NCBI GenBank assembly: GCA_027924645.1 | Contig: BSBN01000040.1 | Location: 1,054,001-1,118,000, forward strand | DNA: 64,000 bases | Reading direction: 5' to 3' | DNA from: Cunninghamia lanceolata | Taxonomy: Eukaryota; Streptophyta; Pinopsida; Cupressales; Cupressaceae | Shown here: positions 21,922-34,339 of the stretch, piece after piece | Layout: every line of letters starts with the position of its first letter | Position numbering within the stretch: position 1 is the first letter of the stretch | Notes under the pieces: generated by a model | The model's input: only the letters and a program-made list of their open reading frames with translations | What the model was told of the DNA's origin: nothing | The model's database searches: none | Translations under genes and position numbers: made by a program

Positions 21922-24900
21922 ATGTCAGAATCATCTCCGTCAAAGTCTAGAGCCATGAAGTACAAGTACCAGGGTGTCTTTCCGGTAACGGCAGTGCAGT
22001 CGAACATTGATGAAATCAGAGACATGGAAATTGGGCACGTAGACATGGCCGAGTTCATAGATAGAACTAAACAAGCAAATCCCTCCAAGCATATGCAGAA
22101 AATCATTGACAACAGTATTCATTTGGTCGCATCATTTCCGGTCAGTGCACATAATCTTGAATTTGTTCTACAAGTGGCCAGCCACTACAATAGAGACACT
22201 AGAGCTGTGACGGACTCACAGGGAAGTGTTATCATGAGATTGGATGCAGAATTCATGGACAAAATCTTCGTGTGTCCACCAATTGAAAATGTCGGGCAGA
22301 TTGATTTTGCTCAGGGTCAACAAGACTATGACAATGACTTGGAATCTGCTAGAAGGCACATAAACAGCAAATGGTTGAAGATTCCTAGGGCAACTTTGAC
22401 CAGATGGCCAAAAGATCTTCACAGGAGTGATTTTGTGGAGGAAGTGTGTGATTTGATTACTCTCTTGAGTCGCATCAGAGGACTCCCTTTTGCTTCCAAA
22501 TTCCAGGACTGGATGTACACCTACATCAAGGTGATTCTACAAGGTAACCACAAGATATTCTGGGGTGAACAGATCAGAAATGCTTTGCACGAGCACCTGG
22601 TAAGGGTCAATACTACCTTCAAATTTTACATGACCTCTTACCTTGTCTATGTTGCTGCAAGCATGAGGAACTTTCTGGGTTTAATCCAAGTAGGGGACAG
22701 GAGATTGGTCCCAGTGTATGAATACTACCCCCAAATCACTCTGAAGGGGTCAATTCATCATTTCAGAAGAGTCAATGATGCGTTCTTCTCAGTTTTCATG
22801 TGCTTATTGGGATGGTGAACTGGTTCAAAAAAGAGTTTCTGATGAAGCATGGTAGGTTGTAAATTCTTTTGGTTGTTTGTTCTTGCAATTTCCCACCTTC
22901 ACATATCTTCAGGTAGGATACTATCCTAGTTACCCTTACATGCTGCCACGGTATCCCAGCGATCACATTGTTCTTATGGAGCTTTGCAGACAACTGATTG
23001 TGGTACACAACAAACAGATGGAGCTTAAGAAGTCAGGGATAAGGTTTCCCATTGAAATTGGGAGGTATTCAGTTCAGTCTGCCAACAAAGCAAAGATAAT
23101 TAACTTCGAGTTGCATTTGGTCACCATGAAGACCTACAAGAAAAGAAATCATTTTGACTTTAGAAGGGTTCAAGATAAAATCAAGAGGAAGTCAAATTTT
23201 CATGAGCCAATGGTCGAAGACATATGGGTAGATCTCAGGACTCAAAATGAGATCAGAAAACTGGATTTCTGCAGGCTTCATCTGAGCCAAATTGAAGAAC
23301 TAGGACTAGCTGATATTCTAGATGGAATGGAGGATGATGGGGATGTCCTAGATCACAAATATGAGGTAGAGAATGTTGAGGCTTCACCTCTCCCAGAGGT
23401 GAAATGGTCAGTCAAGGAGGAGACATCTATTAGAAAAAGATTCCAACTAATACTGGCAAACACCAATCTGTGGTTGGAAAGTAAGGGAATTAAGTTGAAA
23501 GAGTTCCTGATAGGGTCTGAAGAGGGAACACAGGAGCAAACATGTAAGAAGGTGGAAAACTGGACTAAGAACAGGAGTGACACCCCTTCCTCCTCCAAGG
23601 TACATAAACTAAAGATTAAATTTGTATCCAAGGGAGGAAAGAAGAAGGAAACCACAGAGGCTTCTGATGCCACTAAGTCAGATGTTGAAGACACTAATGA
23701 TGATCAGATGGAAATTGAAGATGTTTAGACGGAAGAACAAAATGTTCAAAGGTCTAAGACAAAGGGATCTGATGAAGTTGAACAAGGTGAAGATGAAGAT
23801 ACAGAGGTAGAGCGACTTGATGGTTCCCCTCAGACTCCTGTGAAAGACCTTCCTTCCAAGACACAAGTTCTTACACCTACTCCTCATGTTCCATTTTCTG
23901 ATGGTTTGCCAGCAATTTCAAATGATCCTCTTTCTCCAATTTTTGTTGTTTCTTCAGACAATACTCCTCCGTCCATGAAAACTAGCTTTGGAACTATTTT
24001 TGATTGTTCTGGTTCCATTCCAAGCTTATCTTCCCCATCTTTTGATATTGGGGAACAGACTGTCTTAGAGAACCTTCTGGATGCTTCACAAAAGGTTGTT
24101 GACATGGGTGTTGTGTTTACCAACACAAGTCCAATTGTCACTATCACTGGCACGAATATAGATATAGCTAAGCAAGTAGTGAATCCCCCTCCAGCTGTTG
24201 ATGCATCTATACTTCCTCCATGGCTATCTGCCTATACTCCAAAGAGGAAGAAGCAAGCCACCTCACCTGATGAGATTGACATTGAAAAGCTGTTGCCTGT
24301 GAAAGCAAAGAACCTAAAGAAGAGGCCTAAGACTGTTTCTAGGCTGGTCATTGAAAAGGGAATCAGATATACCGAAATTGCCAAACCTCCTGAAGATGCC
24401 ACGGTTGATACTTTTGACATGAGTAGTTATGTCATCTCAAGGGTGGAACTTGGTAAAGTGACTCATGAGGGTGTCAAAGCAGATTTCCAAACCACTGCCA
24501 ATACCCTACTTGAAAAGTATGATGAAGCCAAGAGGGAGAAGGAGCAATACAAAGCAAAAGCAGAACAACTGGCTGCTGTCCTTCAGAAAATAGTGAAGTC
24601 ATCAGAAATAGTAGAACCAATGGTAGTGACAGTGGAAGATCCCTTGATACAGAAGGTTGAAAAAGCCCAAGCCAGAGGCAAGATAGTGGGGGATGTAGTG
24701 GAGCGGTTGTTGGCTCAAGGACGAGTTCTGTTGAAAACCGCTGTTGAAAGAAAGGAGAAAATGGACAAAGCTAAAGCAGAGCTTGACAATCTAGTAGATC
24801 TACTTTCACAAGAGCTACAAGATCAAGAAGAGAGCCTAGAAGAGTGGATAGATATGAAGAAGATCAAGATAAAGAATCTGATGACCATTAGGGTCGTCAC

Positions 24901-25258
24901 CAATAGGGAATCATACCTCAAGACCAAAGAGACTCTAGCTCATCGTATTTTCATAATAAAGAGTCTACTTGAAGATCTATGTCAAGCTCGAGAAGCCAGC
25001 GAAGACAGTGATGTCACACTCCTACATCGGCTAGAAGAACTTCCTTGCACCTTGACAAGGGAAGATCATAGTTTCCTCACAGCACAAGAAATGATAAGTT
25101 CTTTTGAAGAAATGGTACAAAAGAAATTTGAAGAGGAAGCTCCCTCAATGCTCTCAATGGACAACCTATATGATCAACATTCGACTCTAGAGAATTTGAA
25201 GGATCATTTAGACAGGCATGAAAAGGTAGTAAAGGCGGTGAAAGATTCAATTCTCTGA
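21922..25258 (+). pseudogene. LTR-borne ORF of element F, 3' copy
   Basis: The same ORF as 9731-13066, 3,337 bp long against 3,336, so the two differ by one inserted T near 22806. In-frame TAGs at 22852 and 23726 read CAG and GAG in the 5' copy. The two sites that are stops in the 5' copy are sense codons here. The protein features are as described for the 5' copy: block 1 at about 22160-22270, block 2 at about 22910-23000, acidic middle about 23640-23820, coiled-coil end from about 24490. This is the copy that would lie in the element's genomic RNA if transcription starts at the 5' LTR TATA box. Confidence 0.8.
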
Positions 25259-25542
25259 GCTCACACCATCTCTGAAAGCACAGCAAAACCAGATGCATGC
25301 GAGATGTCAGTTGTTCAAACCATGTATCAGAATTTCCCGAGGAAAAAAGATGGAGGAAACTAGTGCCTTAGCTTGTTTTTCTTAGATATTATGTAAATGG
25401 AATTTTGTTTTGGACATCTGCACATGTAATTTTCCAAAATGTAATTACATGTGAAATAAGAGAAGTCATAAGTCAAATAGGACTGTCTTGTTGAATAAGT
25501 CAAAGTAGTTGTAGATTTCCTAGTTTTTCTCAAGGTCTTTCC

Positions 25543-25552
25543 CTATAAATAA
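25543..25552 (+). promoter_or_regulatory. TATA box of F 3' LTR
   Basis: CTATAAATAA, identical to the 5' LTR copy. It could start transcription outward into element B. Confidence 0.7.
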
Positions 25553-26286
25553 AGGGGTCCTCTTTTATATATATTATCTTTTGTCTATTGCAAGAAAACT
25601 CTGGCGAATTGAGAAGCAAATCAAGACTTTGTGCTTTTTGTGAAAATCAATATTCAAATACTTATCAATACAATAAAGCAAGTTCAATTCCAGTCTTTGT
25701 CTTGGGATTATTTGTGTTGTGATAGTTTGCTCTTACGTCTTGCTATCATAATCTTATTTGATAATAATTGAAGTGTGGAGTTTGTTTCAAGTGATTGAAG
25801 AGTGCTCTTAATTTGATTCGGATAAACTTTGTGTTATCAAATCAGTTGTGGGTTATATGTTCATGTTTGTGAGAATACAATAGTTTGGAGACTTTGTGCT
25901 GTAAGTTGTTATATTCAATTTACTTTTACCATCTTGAAGAGGAGTGAAGACTTTGGGCTGCATTCTACTTCAAATAGTTCCGTTTACAAGTAGTAAGTGA
26001 GGTAATAGAAAACTTTGTGTTTCTGTGATTTTGTGATAATTTATAAGTCTTATATCAAGAGTTTGAAATATAAACATCTATTCTGAAAAAAGAGAATGAG
26101 ATGAGATGGAACCACCACAAACATAGTTTTTAGTGTACATAAATTTGATAAGTTGTTTGATTTGCAAAAGTTAAGTAATTAGAGGGAACCTCCCCTTGTT
26201 GAGAGGAGAGACTTTGTCTCATCATAGCTGTGGCTGATATACCCATTTTGCCGTTAGCGAGTTAACGACAAAATATTCACCCAACA

Positions 26287-27512
26287 GTTTCAATTATGGG
26301 AGAATTAAAATCCTCCCTAGTGTTTTGTATGTTCCTGGATTGGCTAGAAATTTGATTTTTGTTTCAAAGTTGAATTATTTAGGAATGCATATGACATTTG
26401 ATAAGCATGGTTGTAGATTGGTGAGAGGAAACTTGGTACCATAGCGAAGGGGAAAAGATTGGGAACTCTATTTAAGCTAGAAACCACTACTGTTTGTAAT
26501 GCCTCTTATGTATTTGAGGCCAATACTAAAAATACATGTATGTTGTGGCACCATAGATTAGGCCACATAAGTCAGTCTGGTTTAAAGACTATTTTAATTA
26601 AAAAATTGTTAGACTGTTTATCCTATTCTGATGAGAGTTTCAAATTTTGTGAACATTGTGCATTTGGAAAATAAAATAGATCTCCATTTCCTTTAGGTAG
26701 TAATAATTCTAATGAAAAATTGGAACTTATTCATTTAGATGTTTTTAGTCCAATGGATGTTGAATCAATTGGAAAATCTAGATATTTTGTTTCCTTCATT
26801 GATGATGTCTCAAGGTTTACCTAAATTTATTTTATTCATCACAAATCTAAAGTTTTCACTAAGTTTAAGGAATTTAAAGCCTTAGTTGAAAACCAATCAG
26901 ATTATAAGATAAAGGTTTTGAGATTTGACAATGGAGGGAAATACCGTTCTAAGGAATTTGCTGAATTCTTTAAGCATGCAGGTATTGTTAGACATAAAAC
27001 TACTTTGTATACTCCACAACAAAATGGAGTGACAGAAAGGATGAATTGAACAATAATGAAAGGAGCCAGAAGTATGTTGAGTGAATCACAGTTGAATAAA
27101 TTATTTTTGGCAGAAGTTGTGTGTACTGCAAACTACTTGATTAAATGATATTCGTGCAAGGCTCTTGTTTCAACTCCTTATGAAATGTGGACAGGTAAGA
27201 AACCTTCTCTTTCAGATTTAAGGGTATTTGGCTATGAGGCTTATGTTCATGTGCCTAAATAAAAATGAACTAAATTGGATCCAAAAGATGAAAAGTGTAC
27301 TTTCATTGGATATGGCGATAATGTAAAAGGTTATAAGCTTTAGAATCCTCTAACCTAAAAGATTATCTATTCTAGAGATGTTATTTTCAGGGAACTTAGT
27401 GTTATTTTAGAACCTGAACATCTAAAGGAAAAAGAAGAAAAGGTGAAGAGAGTGCATTTGGAATTAGAGCATGAAGATGTACCTCAGAAAGAACATAATG
27501 ATGGATTGGGGG
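26287..27512 (+). pseudogene. Copia B protease tail, pre-integrase and integrase (decayed)
   Basis: Resumes after F with FNYGRIKILPSVLYVPGLARN. The GAG_pre-integrase segment is 26459-26674 (MLWHHRLGHISQSGLK, then FCEHCAFGK, the zinc-binding HHCC). The integrase core follows with YFVSFIDDVSRF, RFDNGGKYRSKEF and YTPQQNGVTERMN, keeping D, D and E, then the copia-specific VFGYEAYVHVPK and FIGYGDNVKGYKL segments. Stops near 26822, 27047, 27146 and 27259 are mostly TAA or TAG. Cut at 27512 by insert G. Confidence 0.88.
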
Positions 27513-30102
27513 TGTTGGTGCCTGAATTGACTGTCAGTTAATTTAGGAATTTTCATGCAGGCACCTTCCCAAAAAATCCAAAAAAGTTTAAGTTTTGGCA
27601 CCCCTTCAGTGTTTTTCAGCATCTGCATCATAGTTTTTGAGGAGGTGGTCTTCATGTTTTCTCCATCGGCATGAGTTTGTTTTTGTGTCTTTGACATTTC
27701 GGTTTGAAATTGAACCCCTTTTCTCAAAGTTCAATAGTTCACCGGTTCAAGGTTCAATGGTTCAAAGCTTTGTTGCCAATGGAGTATTGTTTTGGAGGTT
27801 TGAACCTCACCGGCGTACCTCAGTATTGAACCTCGCCATTGAACCAGTTCATCGGTTCAATGGGTTTGTGGGGTTTCTTTTATGTTGCCGACAGAGTTGG
27901 TATTGGCGTTGAACTTCTTGGTTGAACCTCTCATTTGAACCATCGGGTTGAACCGGTTCAAGGTTCAATGGTTCAAAGCTTTATGTTTTTGGTCTTATCG
28001 GAGGCGTCGGCATCATCGGCGAAGGATTTTTGAGTTGGGCCGACAGTTGGGAGTTTGGTCGATGGTGGAGTTGATTTTTGGCATATTAGGGTGACGAGGG
28101 AGTGTGTCTTGGCGACAGGAGGACCGTTGGTGAGACTATTGCTATCGGCAGAGGGGTTTTGGTCTCTGCCGATATCGTTACTCAGGCCGATGGGGATTTG
28201 GGCATGTGTGTGGTCACCAAGACCTTGATCTATCGGTGAAGGAATTTGTGGTCTTCCTGATAGTTTTGGTCATACCGATGGAGGAGGAAGGTGGACTGGT
28301 AGCCGCTAAGGGGAATGTGGAGTTTGCGGTTGGCAAGACTATTGAGGTCAGTGGGAGCTTTCATTGGTGTGCTGATGGTCTATGTCTTGGCGACAAGGGA
28401 TTATGAAGTGGTCTTCAGCGTGACTTGTGTTGTCGGCAGGAGAATTAGTTGTTGGGCCGACAGTGGAGGTTTCACCGACGAGGGTGTTCTGGTGGCCATC
28501 GGGGAAAGTTTGGTCTATCAGCAGAGGGATCTTTTGCTTGGCCGACGGTATTGGTCTAGCCGACAGGGGATTGCGGTGGCTTCATCGGTGTAACTGATGA
28601 GATCGGCGAAGGTTTTGAAGGTTGGCCCAATGGTGCATCTCTGGCTGATGGAGGGGATTGTAATGTAGCGATCAGCCAGACTATTGATGTTGGCAAGAAG
28701 ATTTTCGGCAGGGCCGATGGCTTAGGTTTGAGCGATGGGTTTTGGAGAAGGAGCATGCATCGAGCGCGGAAAAAGTGCTCGACACTTAGTATGTTGGTGG
28801 CCATGTTTTTAAAATGCTAAAGGAGTCTCCACACTATGCATGTGGGATTAATCTCCCTACATTATTTGAACCTGCAAAGAAGTGTTTTGGCGGGAAATTC
28901 CTTTTTGAATGCTGCGACAGTTTTCAAGCGACTGCGGGTGGTTGAGCCATCAATGGCGACTATAGCAGGGGTATGGGCGATGGTACAAATGATCAGGCTG
29001 CTCGATTTATGAGTGAAGACTTCCAGATGGTGGCGCAGGGCTCAAGGTCTCTCTTGTCTGCTACAGCAATAACTTCTGAGCGCCATTCCTTTGTAGGATC
29101 TGTATCTGGCAGATTTTTTGTAAAACCATGTAATTAATGCTGAGTACGCTTCTTTGGCTATTTTAAGCAGGAAGTGTTACTCATTTTTGGGGTTGTTGAA
29201 AGTTGAACATTTGGCTCTGTAATACAATACAGTTAGTTTTGGTTGCTCTGTGCAGCAAAACTTGTGAGTTTATGTATCTCCTGTTGTATGTTTTTGCATG
29301 AATCCACTGATTTCATGGTTAATCTCATATGAATAATGCTATGTTTGCATGTGTTGTGCTAATTCTGTCTCCAGTGTTGCATGTATCTTTCTTCTGAGTC
29401 TAGGTATTCAAGGAATGTCTAAGATTCTAGAACATAGAATTCCTATGTTGAATGTTTGATCTCTTAACTTCTGCTCAAGGGGTAGATTAAATTGTTCTCA
29501 GATTGAATATTGGGAAGGGTATACTGCAATAGGGATGCCATAAGTATAGATAGCTTAACACTCTATATTGGGAGATATCTGTAAGGCAGATATCACATGT
29601 ATCCCCCTGAAATCTAGTTTTAGTTGTTCATGTTGATCATTCACAGGTGTATTTCTACTAACTCCAAGCCCTGGATAGGCACCGATCTAGCTTTGTGTTT
29701 GTGTTATATACCATGTCCAGCTTTGCATCCAAATACAAAATCAAAATCAAACTCCAAAACAACCATTAGGATAGTAGAATTAGTTTTAGGATCCAAGTCC
29801 TCTGTCTACAACTGCAAATAGGCCCAAAGCTAGCCCCTTTGCTCTTATCTTTCAGTTTTGGTCTACTTATAGGAGGACTTATCTACTTTCTGTCAGTATC
29901 CCAGCCTTTGTATGCATATCCTCATGGATGCTGAGTAGGGAATACCCCCCTAGGTTTTGCAGAGCCTGAAGAAGAAGAGGAGATAAAATATAGAGTCTAT
30001 CTCCTACACTGTTGGCCCCTGGCCCAGAGATCTTGTTGATCATTGATGGCTACCTTGTAGGGAAATCTGGGAGTAAGCATCCAGTCTGGGAAAAAACTAA
30101 TA
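27513..30102. mobile_element. Insert G: probable 2.6-kb solo LTR in copia B
   Basis: The insert begins TGTTGG and ends CTAATA and lies between GGGGG at 27508-27512 and 30103-30107. The end fits CCAACA after two C-to-T changes, which would be the exact inverse of the start. Copia B coding homology stops before it and resumes after it. It has no primer site, RT or integrase motifs, and its ORFs are short. About 28000-28770 is GC-rich with many CGGC/GCCGA motifs; the rest is AT-rich like an LTR R/U5. The family is unknown. A G5 duplication is weak on its own. Confidence 0.7.
27990..28770. repeat. Dense ATCGGC / GCCGAT motif cluster in insert G
   Basis: ATCGG, TCGGC, GCCGA and CCGAT occur repeatedly in both orientations about every 20-50 bp, for example near 28010, 28040, 28145, 28170, 28190, 28430, 28460, 28540, 28560 and 28710. 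The same words are enriched in the U3 of element E. There is no strict tandem unit. Confidence 0.7.
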
Positions 30103-30107
30103 GGGGG

Positions 30108-31890
30108 TAAAGAAACAAAAGAATAATTGAGTGAAAGTTCTGATGAGGAAGAATCTATTGTGATAGAAGAAGTTGGTACATATGAGCATGAGCATGCAGA
30201 AGAACCTGAAGAGTATATTACTCCACCTTTGAGAAGATCCACAAAACAATAGAACCCAGTTGATAGGTATAGCCCACCAGATTTCTATTGTGTATTTGCT
30301 TTATTCAATGCCGACGATGAGTCTAGATCCTATAGGGAAGCTATTCATGCAAATGATAGTAAGTCTTGGCAATTAGCCATGCAGGAGGAGATGGTGGCTT
30401 TTGAATCTTGCAACACTTGGGATCTTGTTCATTTGCCCAAAGGAAGAAAGGCCCTAGGTTGTAAGTGGGTCTTCAAGAAGAAGTTTGGAGCAAACCATTC
30501 ATTGGAGAAGTACAAGGCTAGACTGGTAGCCAAGGGCTACTCCTAGAGAGAGGGAGTTGATTTCAGTGAAATTTTCTCTCCTTTTGCTAAATTAACTTCT
30601 ATTAGATTTATCTTATCCATTGTTGCAACTCTTGATTGGGAAATAGAGCAAAGGATGTTAAGACTGCATTCTTGCATGGAGATCTTGAGGAATAAATTTA
30701 CCTATAATAGCCTACAAGTTTTGAGGTAACAGGGAAAGAACATTGGGTTTGCAGATTGAAGAGGTCTCTTTATGGTCTGAAACAGTCCCCTAAAATGTGG
30801 TACTTGAAATTTGATTCATTTTTTTTGAAACTAAGTTTTGTTAGAAGTGAGGAGGATCATTGTGTTTACATTCATTGTATTGATGATTCTATTTTGATCA
30901 TTGCATTGTATGTTGATGACATGTTATTTTTTTAGTAATACTAAGGGTATGATTAGTGAGTTGAAATCCCAACTTTCAGGTGCATTCAAAATGAAGGATC
31001 TTGGAGCTACCAGGTATATTTTAGGGATAGAGATCAAAAGGGATAGAGGTAATAGAAAACTTTGGTTATCTCAAAGTAAGTTTGTGAACACCATTTTGCA
31101 TAGATTTAGTATGTAGGATTGTAAATGAGTTAGAGTTCCTTTGCCCATTGGTACTAAGATTTCATTAGATTTGTGTCAAAATAATGATGATGATTTAGAG
31201 GATATGTCTAATGTGCCATATGCCAATGTTATAGGGGGTTTGATGTATGCAATGGTTTGCACTAGACTAGATATTGCCCAAGTAGTGGGAGTTTTGAGCA
31301 CATTTATGTCTAACCATGGTAGACAACATTGGAATTATGTGAAGAGGGTGTTTAGATATGTAGCAGGCACTCCTGATTACTGTTTGGTTTATTTTGGTAT
31401 TGATAGTCCTGAAAAAACTATAGACATATAGGGATTTGTTGATACATATTGGGCAGGTGACTTGGATAGTCGAAGGTCCACTAGTGGCTATGTGTTTACT
31501 TTGTTTGGTGGAGAAGTGAGTTTGAAGAGCAAAAGGTAGCCCAGGGTTTCTTTGTTCACCACCAAAAAAGAGTATATGGCTGCTACCCATGTCTCTAAGG
31601 AGGTAGTTTGGTTGAGAAGATTGTGTATAGGTATTGATTTTGATTACATGATCATTCAGATTGGTTGTGATATCTAAAGTGCTATTTGTTTGGCCAAGAA
31701 TCCTATGTATCATGCTCAAACTAATCATGTTCATGTATAGTATAACTTTGTTTGAGAAATGGTTGCAAATAGATAGATTGAGCTGAAGAAGGTAGACACT
31801 TAGGAGAATGTTGCAGATGCTTTGACCAAGCCTATGAGCACATAGAAATTTGTTTGGTGTAGAGAGGCCATGGGCCTTGCTTCTAGTGCC
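30108..31890 (+). pseudogene. Copia B reverse transcriptase and RNase H (decayed)
   Basis: The copia RVT_2 domain begins near 30330 (YREAIHANDSKSWQLAMQEE) and continues WDLVHLPKGRKALGCKWVFKKK, YKARLVAKGYS, GLKQSPKMWY and the active-site YVDD at 30909-30920. KFVNTILHRFSM and the RNase H follow (GFVDTYWAGDLDSRRSTSGY, TKKEYMAATHVSKEVVWLRR, ENVADALTKP). Stops, mostly TAG or TAA, occur near 30250, 30544, 31114, 31428, 31536 and later, plus frame changes near 30640 and 30935. The domain order after integrase confirms Ty1/copia. Confidence 0.9.
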
Positions 31891-31935
31891 TGATTATTTT
31901 ATGGTTTTCCTTTGGCTATTTACAATGTGTGATGT

Positions 31936-31947
31936 CAAGTGGGAGAA
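31936..31947 (+). promoter_or_regulatory. Polypurine tract of copia B
   Basis: AAGTGGGAGAA, a purine-rich run with one T, lies directly before the 3' LTR start at 31948, the expected plus-strand primer position. Confidence 0.85.
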
Positions 31948-32569
31948 TGTTAGGATTAAGGTGCCATCAACCTTGTAAATCCTATGTAATTAATTACTCC
32001 TAATATTTTTCGTAAATCACCCATAAGGGATGAAAGGTTTTACCAACAACATTCTTGTTTCATCTACATGTTTAAATCCAGACTCTATTGCTAATTCATC
32101 TGCAATGGGGGGTCACAATGCCCTTGAAACCATATTTTATTTATATTTTATCATTGTAAATCTAGATTGTTCATCATTAGGTTAAAGATCTAGTAGTCGA
32201 TATTATGTCAGGTTTCTTGTCCTAGAAGGCAACCCCCTTTTATAAGGATATTTGTACTACATTTTTATCAGAGTTGAGAGTAACAAGAACTATTAGATTG
32301 AAGACTGGATAAGGATAGGAAGTGCATGTATTGTAATCTCATATTTGAAGATAATACAACTTTGAGTCTCTTTTCTTGGTGGAGTTTCTACCCAAAAGAG
32401 TTTTATCCATGTTACATACTGTGTTATGTGTTCAATTCTTAATGCATGTTATTTTTGTGTAGTGGGTTTTATTTTTGTTGCTATCTCCATTTATTCTACA
32501 TTGTTTAGAGAACATAAATAAGGTTTGAATTAAATTTTTGTTGTGTGGTTTGCACCTTCATTTCTAACA
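31948..32569 (+). repeat. 3' LTR of copia B (622 bp)
   Basis: Full-length LTR from TGTTAGGA to CTAACA, followed by TSD ATGTG (32570-32574). It contains the roughly 210-bp segment missing from the 5' copy. Confidence 0.93.
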
Positions 32570-33661
32570 ATGTGCAACCTACATAATGAATAGACACCAA
32601 ACCAAGAGTGTCAAGAACATAATTCTAGAGGAAGCATAGAGTGGAAGAAAGTTCAGTGTGACTCATATGAGAGTGGTTGGATGTGTGGCATATGCACATG
32701 TCCTAGATGAATTGAGAAATAAATTGGATAATAAGGGATAAAAATGCATCTTTGTAGGATACAACGAGGACATCAAAGATTACAAATTGTATAATCCAAT
32801 AACCAAAAAAGTGATAATCAACAAAGATATGTATTTCATAGAAGAAGAAGCATGTGATGGAAGTATGGAGAAAATAGTAAATATTGCAATAGGTTTACCA
32901 CAAGATGATAGAGAAGCATTGACTCCAATAGGTATTCCCTTTGTGGTACCTCCTTACATACCCATTTAAGCTCAACAAAGTGGTCCACAAGTGACACCTC
33001 CATCAAGTAGAAGGACATACTAATGTATTAAAATAACAAACCCATCAAATGATGAACAATAAATATCACAAGGTACACTTAAAGTGACACCTCTTACAAT
33101 AGGCATTCTTAGTGGAAGATTGTCAAGTCTAAATTCTAAGGATCTTATTCAAGTGATATGTCAAATCCAACATTGGCAAGTCTAAAGGGACAAAAAAAGA
33201 AGTTTGAGGGATATTTATGATCAAAATAAAGGTGAACACAATTATGATTTTCTCACTTTTTTCCTTATTTTCATGAGTAGATGATCCAATTCATTTTGAA
33301 GAAGCAATTGAGAATGAAAATTGGGTACAAGCCATGGATGGAGAAATTGATGCTATAGAGAAAAATCATACATGGGATTTAGTGGATCTTCTAAAAGGAA
33401 AAGATGTGATAGGAGTAAAGTGGGTCTACAAGACCAAGTTAAGTGCAAAAGGAGATGTGTAGAAGTATAAGGCAAGGCTTGTAGAAAAGTGTTATTCATA
33501 GCAACCTAGAGTTGACTACAATGAAAAATTTACTCCAGTAATACATTTGGACATAGTGAGAACAATATTAGAAATTGTAGCTCAAAACAAGTGGCCAACA
33601 TGTCAAATACATGTAAAATCTACATTTATGAATGGTTTCTTAAAAGAAGTATATGTGGAGC
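32570..33661 (+). pseudogene. Copia A integrase C-terminus and reverse transcriptase N-terminus (decayed)
   Basis: Continues A's integrase from 6684 (VVGCVAYAHVLDELRNKLDNK, then FVGYNEDIKDYKLYNP). The RVT_2 start is at about 33280-33661: EAIENENWVQAMDGEIDAIE, then HTWDLVDLLKGKDVIGVKWVYKTK and VHVKSTFMNGFLKEVYVE-like sequence. It is cut at 33661 by insert H (TSD GGAGC) and resumes at 60135 as QPLGYE. Stops near 32740, 33461 and 33500 mark it as dead. Confidence 0.87.
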
Positions 33662-34339
33662 TAATAGGCCAAAACTGGGGTAAGGAATAAACTGTATTCA
33701 GCTTGGTCTGAGTGTCAATCCAGGGATCATAATCCTGTGAAAGGTGTCATGGCTATTTGCACAAGGGGTATAGGTAGAAAGATAAGTGGGGATGAAATGC
33801 ATCTATAAACACTAAAACTCAAGTACTAGAAGAAATAATAAATAGCTGCAATCTCAAAAAAAATCCTAACTTAATGGAAACTCACTTTAAAAGGAATAAT
33901 TGACAAATTCTAGCTTAATGAAATTCACTTTAAAAAGGTACCTTCAAATTCAAGTGTTTAAATATGAATTATCACTTTTGAATTAAACAATCATATTTGA
34001 AGTAAACACACATTACAAACCAAATACCCTTAACTCTTATTCCATACACAAATCAGACTAAAACTGTAATAACATATGCAACAATACTCTAGCGATAGGA
34101 TGGTGTAGAGATATTTTACTAGTCTGTACTAATTATGCATACAAAGAGATTCAAAAGAATACACATTTGCATTGCATATTTAGAAGAATCTGTTAGGACA
34201 GTAATAATTTAAAATTTTTACTATCTTCTCACTCCACCATATTTGAACAAATCCTAAAAAACATCCAAAAAAAACCATAGTAAAAATTTAATGTATCTCA
34301 CAGGATGTCTATAGATGAGCAGTACTAAACTACTTAAAA

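Larger units (their letters stand above)
8200..26286 (+). mobile_element. Giant-LTR Ty3/gypsy element F, inserted in copia B
   Basis: An 18,087-bp element with LTRs of 5,894 and 5,953 bp starting TGTTGTTCTC and ending CACCCAACA. TSD GTTTC lies at 8195-8199 and 26287-26291, and removing F restores B's protease (GNVVFNYGRIK). The internal region is only 6.2 kb: primer site, gag, protease, extra RNase H, RT, gypsy RNase H, integrase. The extra plant/archaeal-type RNase H and the TGGCGACTCC-type primer site point to the Tat/Ogre-like branch of Ty3/gypsy. The LTRs are nearly as long as the internal part and each contains a 1,112-codon frame. Confidence 0.94.
20334..26286 (+). repeat. 3' LTR of element F (5,953 bp)
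   Basis: Starts TGTTGTTCTC at 20334 and ends CACCCAACA at 26286, followed by TSD GTTTC. It has the same layout as the 5' copy. It retains a 57-bp piece near 21454-21510 that the 5' copy lacks. Confidence 0.95.
6685..32569 (+). mobile_element. Ty1/copia element B, inserted in the integrase of A
   Basis: LTRs start TGTTAGGA and end CTAACA. The flanks carry the 5-bp duplication ATGTG (6680-6684 and 32570-32574), and removing B joins A's integrase perfectly. Without its own inserts F and G, element B is about 5.2 kb, a normal full-length copia size. The order is 5' LTR, iMet primer site, gag with CCHC knuckle, protease, integrase, RT, RNase H, polypurine tract, 3' LTR. Many stops show it is inactive. 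Confidence 0.93.

Noticed and set aside
8200..26286. Endogenous pararetrovirus
   Set aside because: Long LTRs, integrase with D, D, E, and a 5-bp TSD identify an LTR retrotransposon. No movement or coat protein is seen.
31267..31734. 155-codon minus-strand frame over copia B RNase H
   Set aside because: Antisense shadow of a recognised domain.
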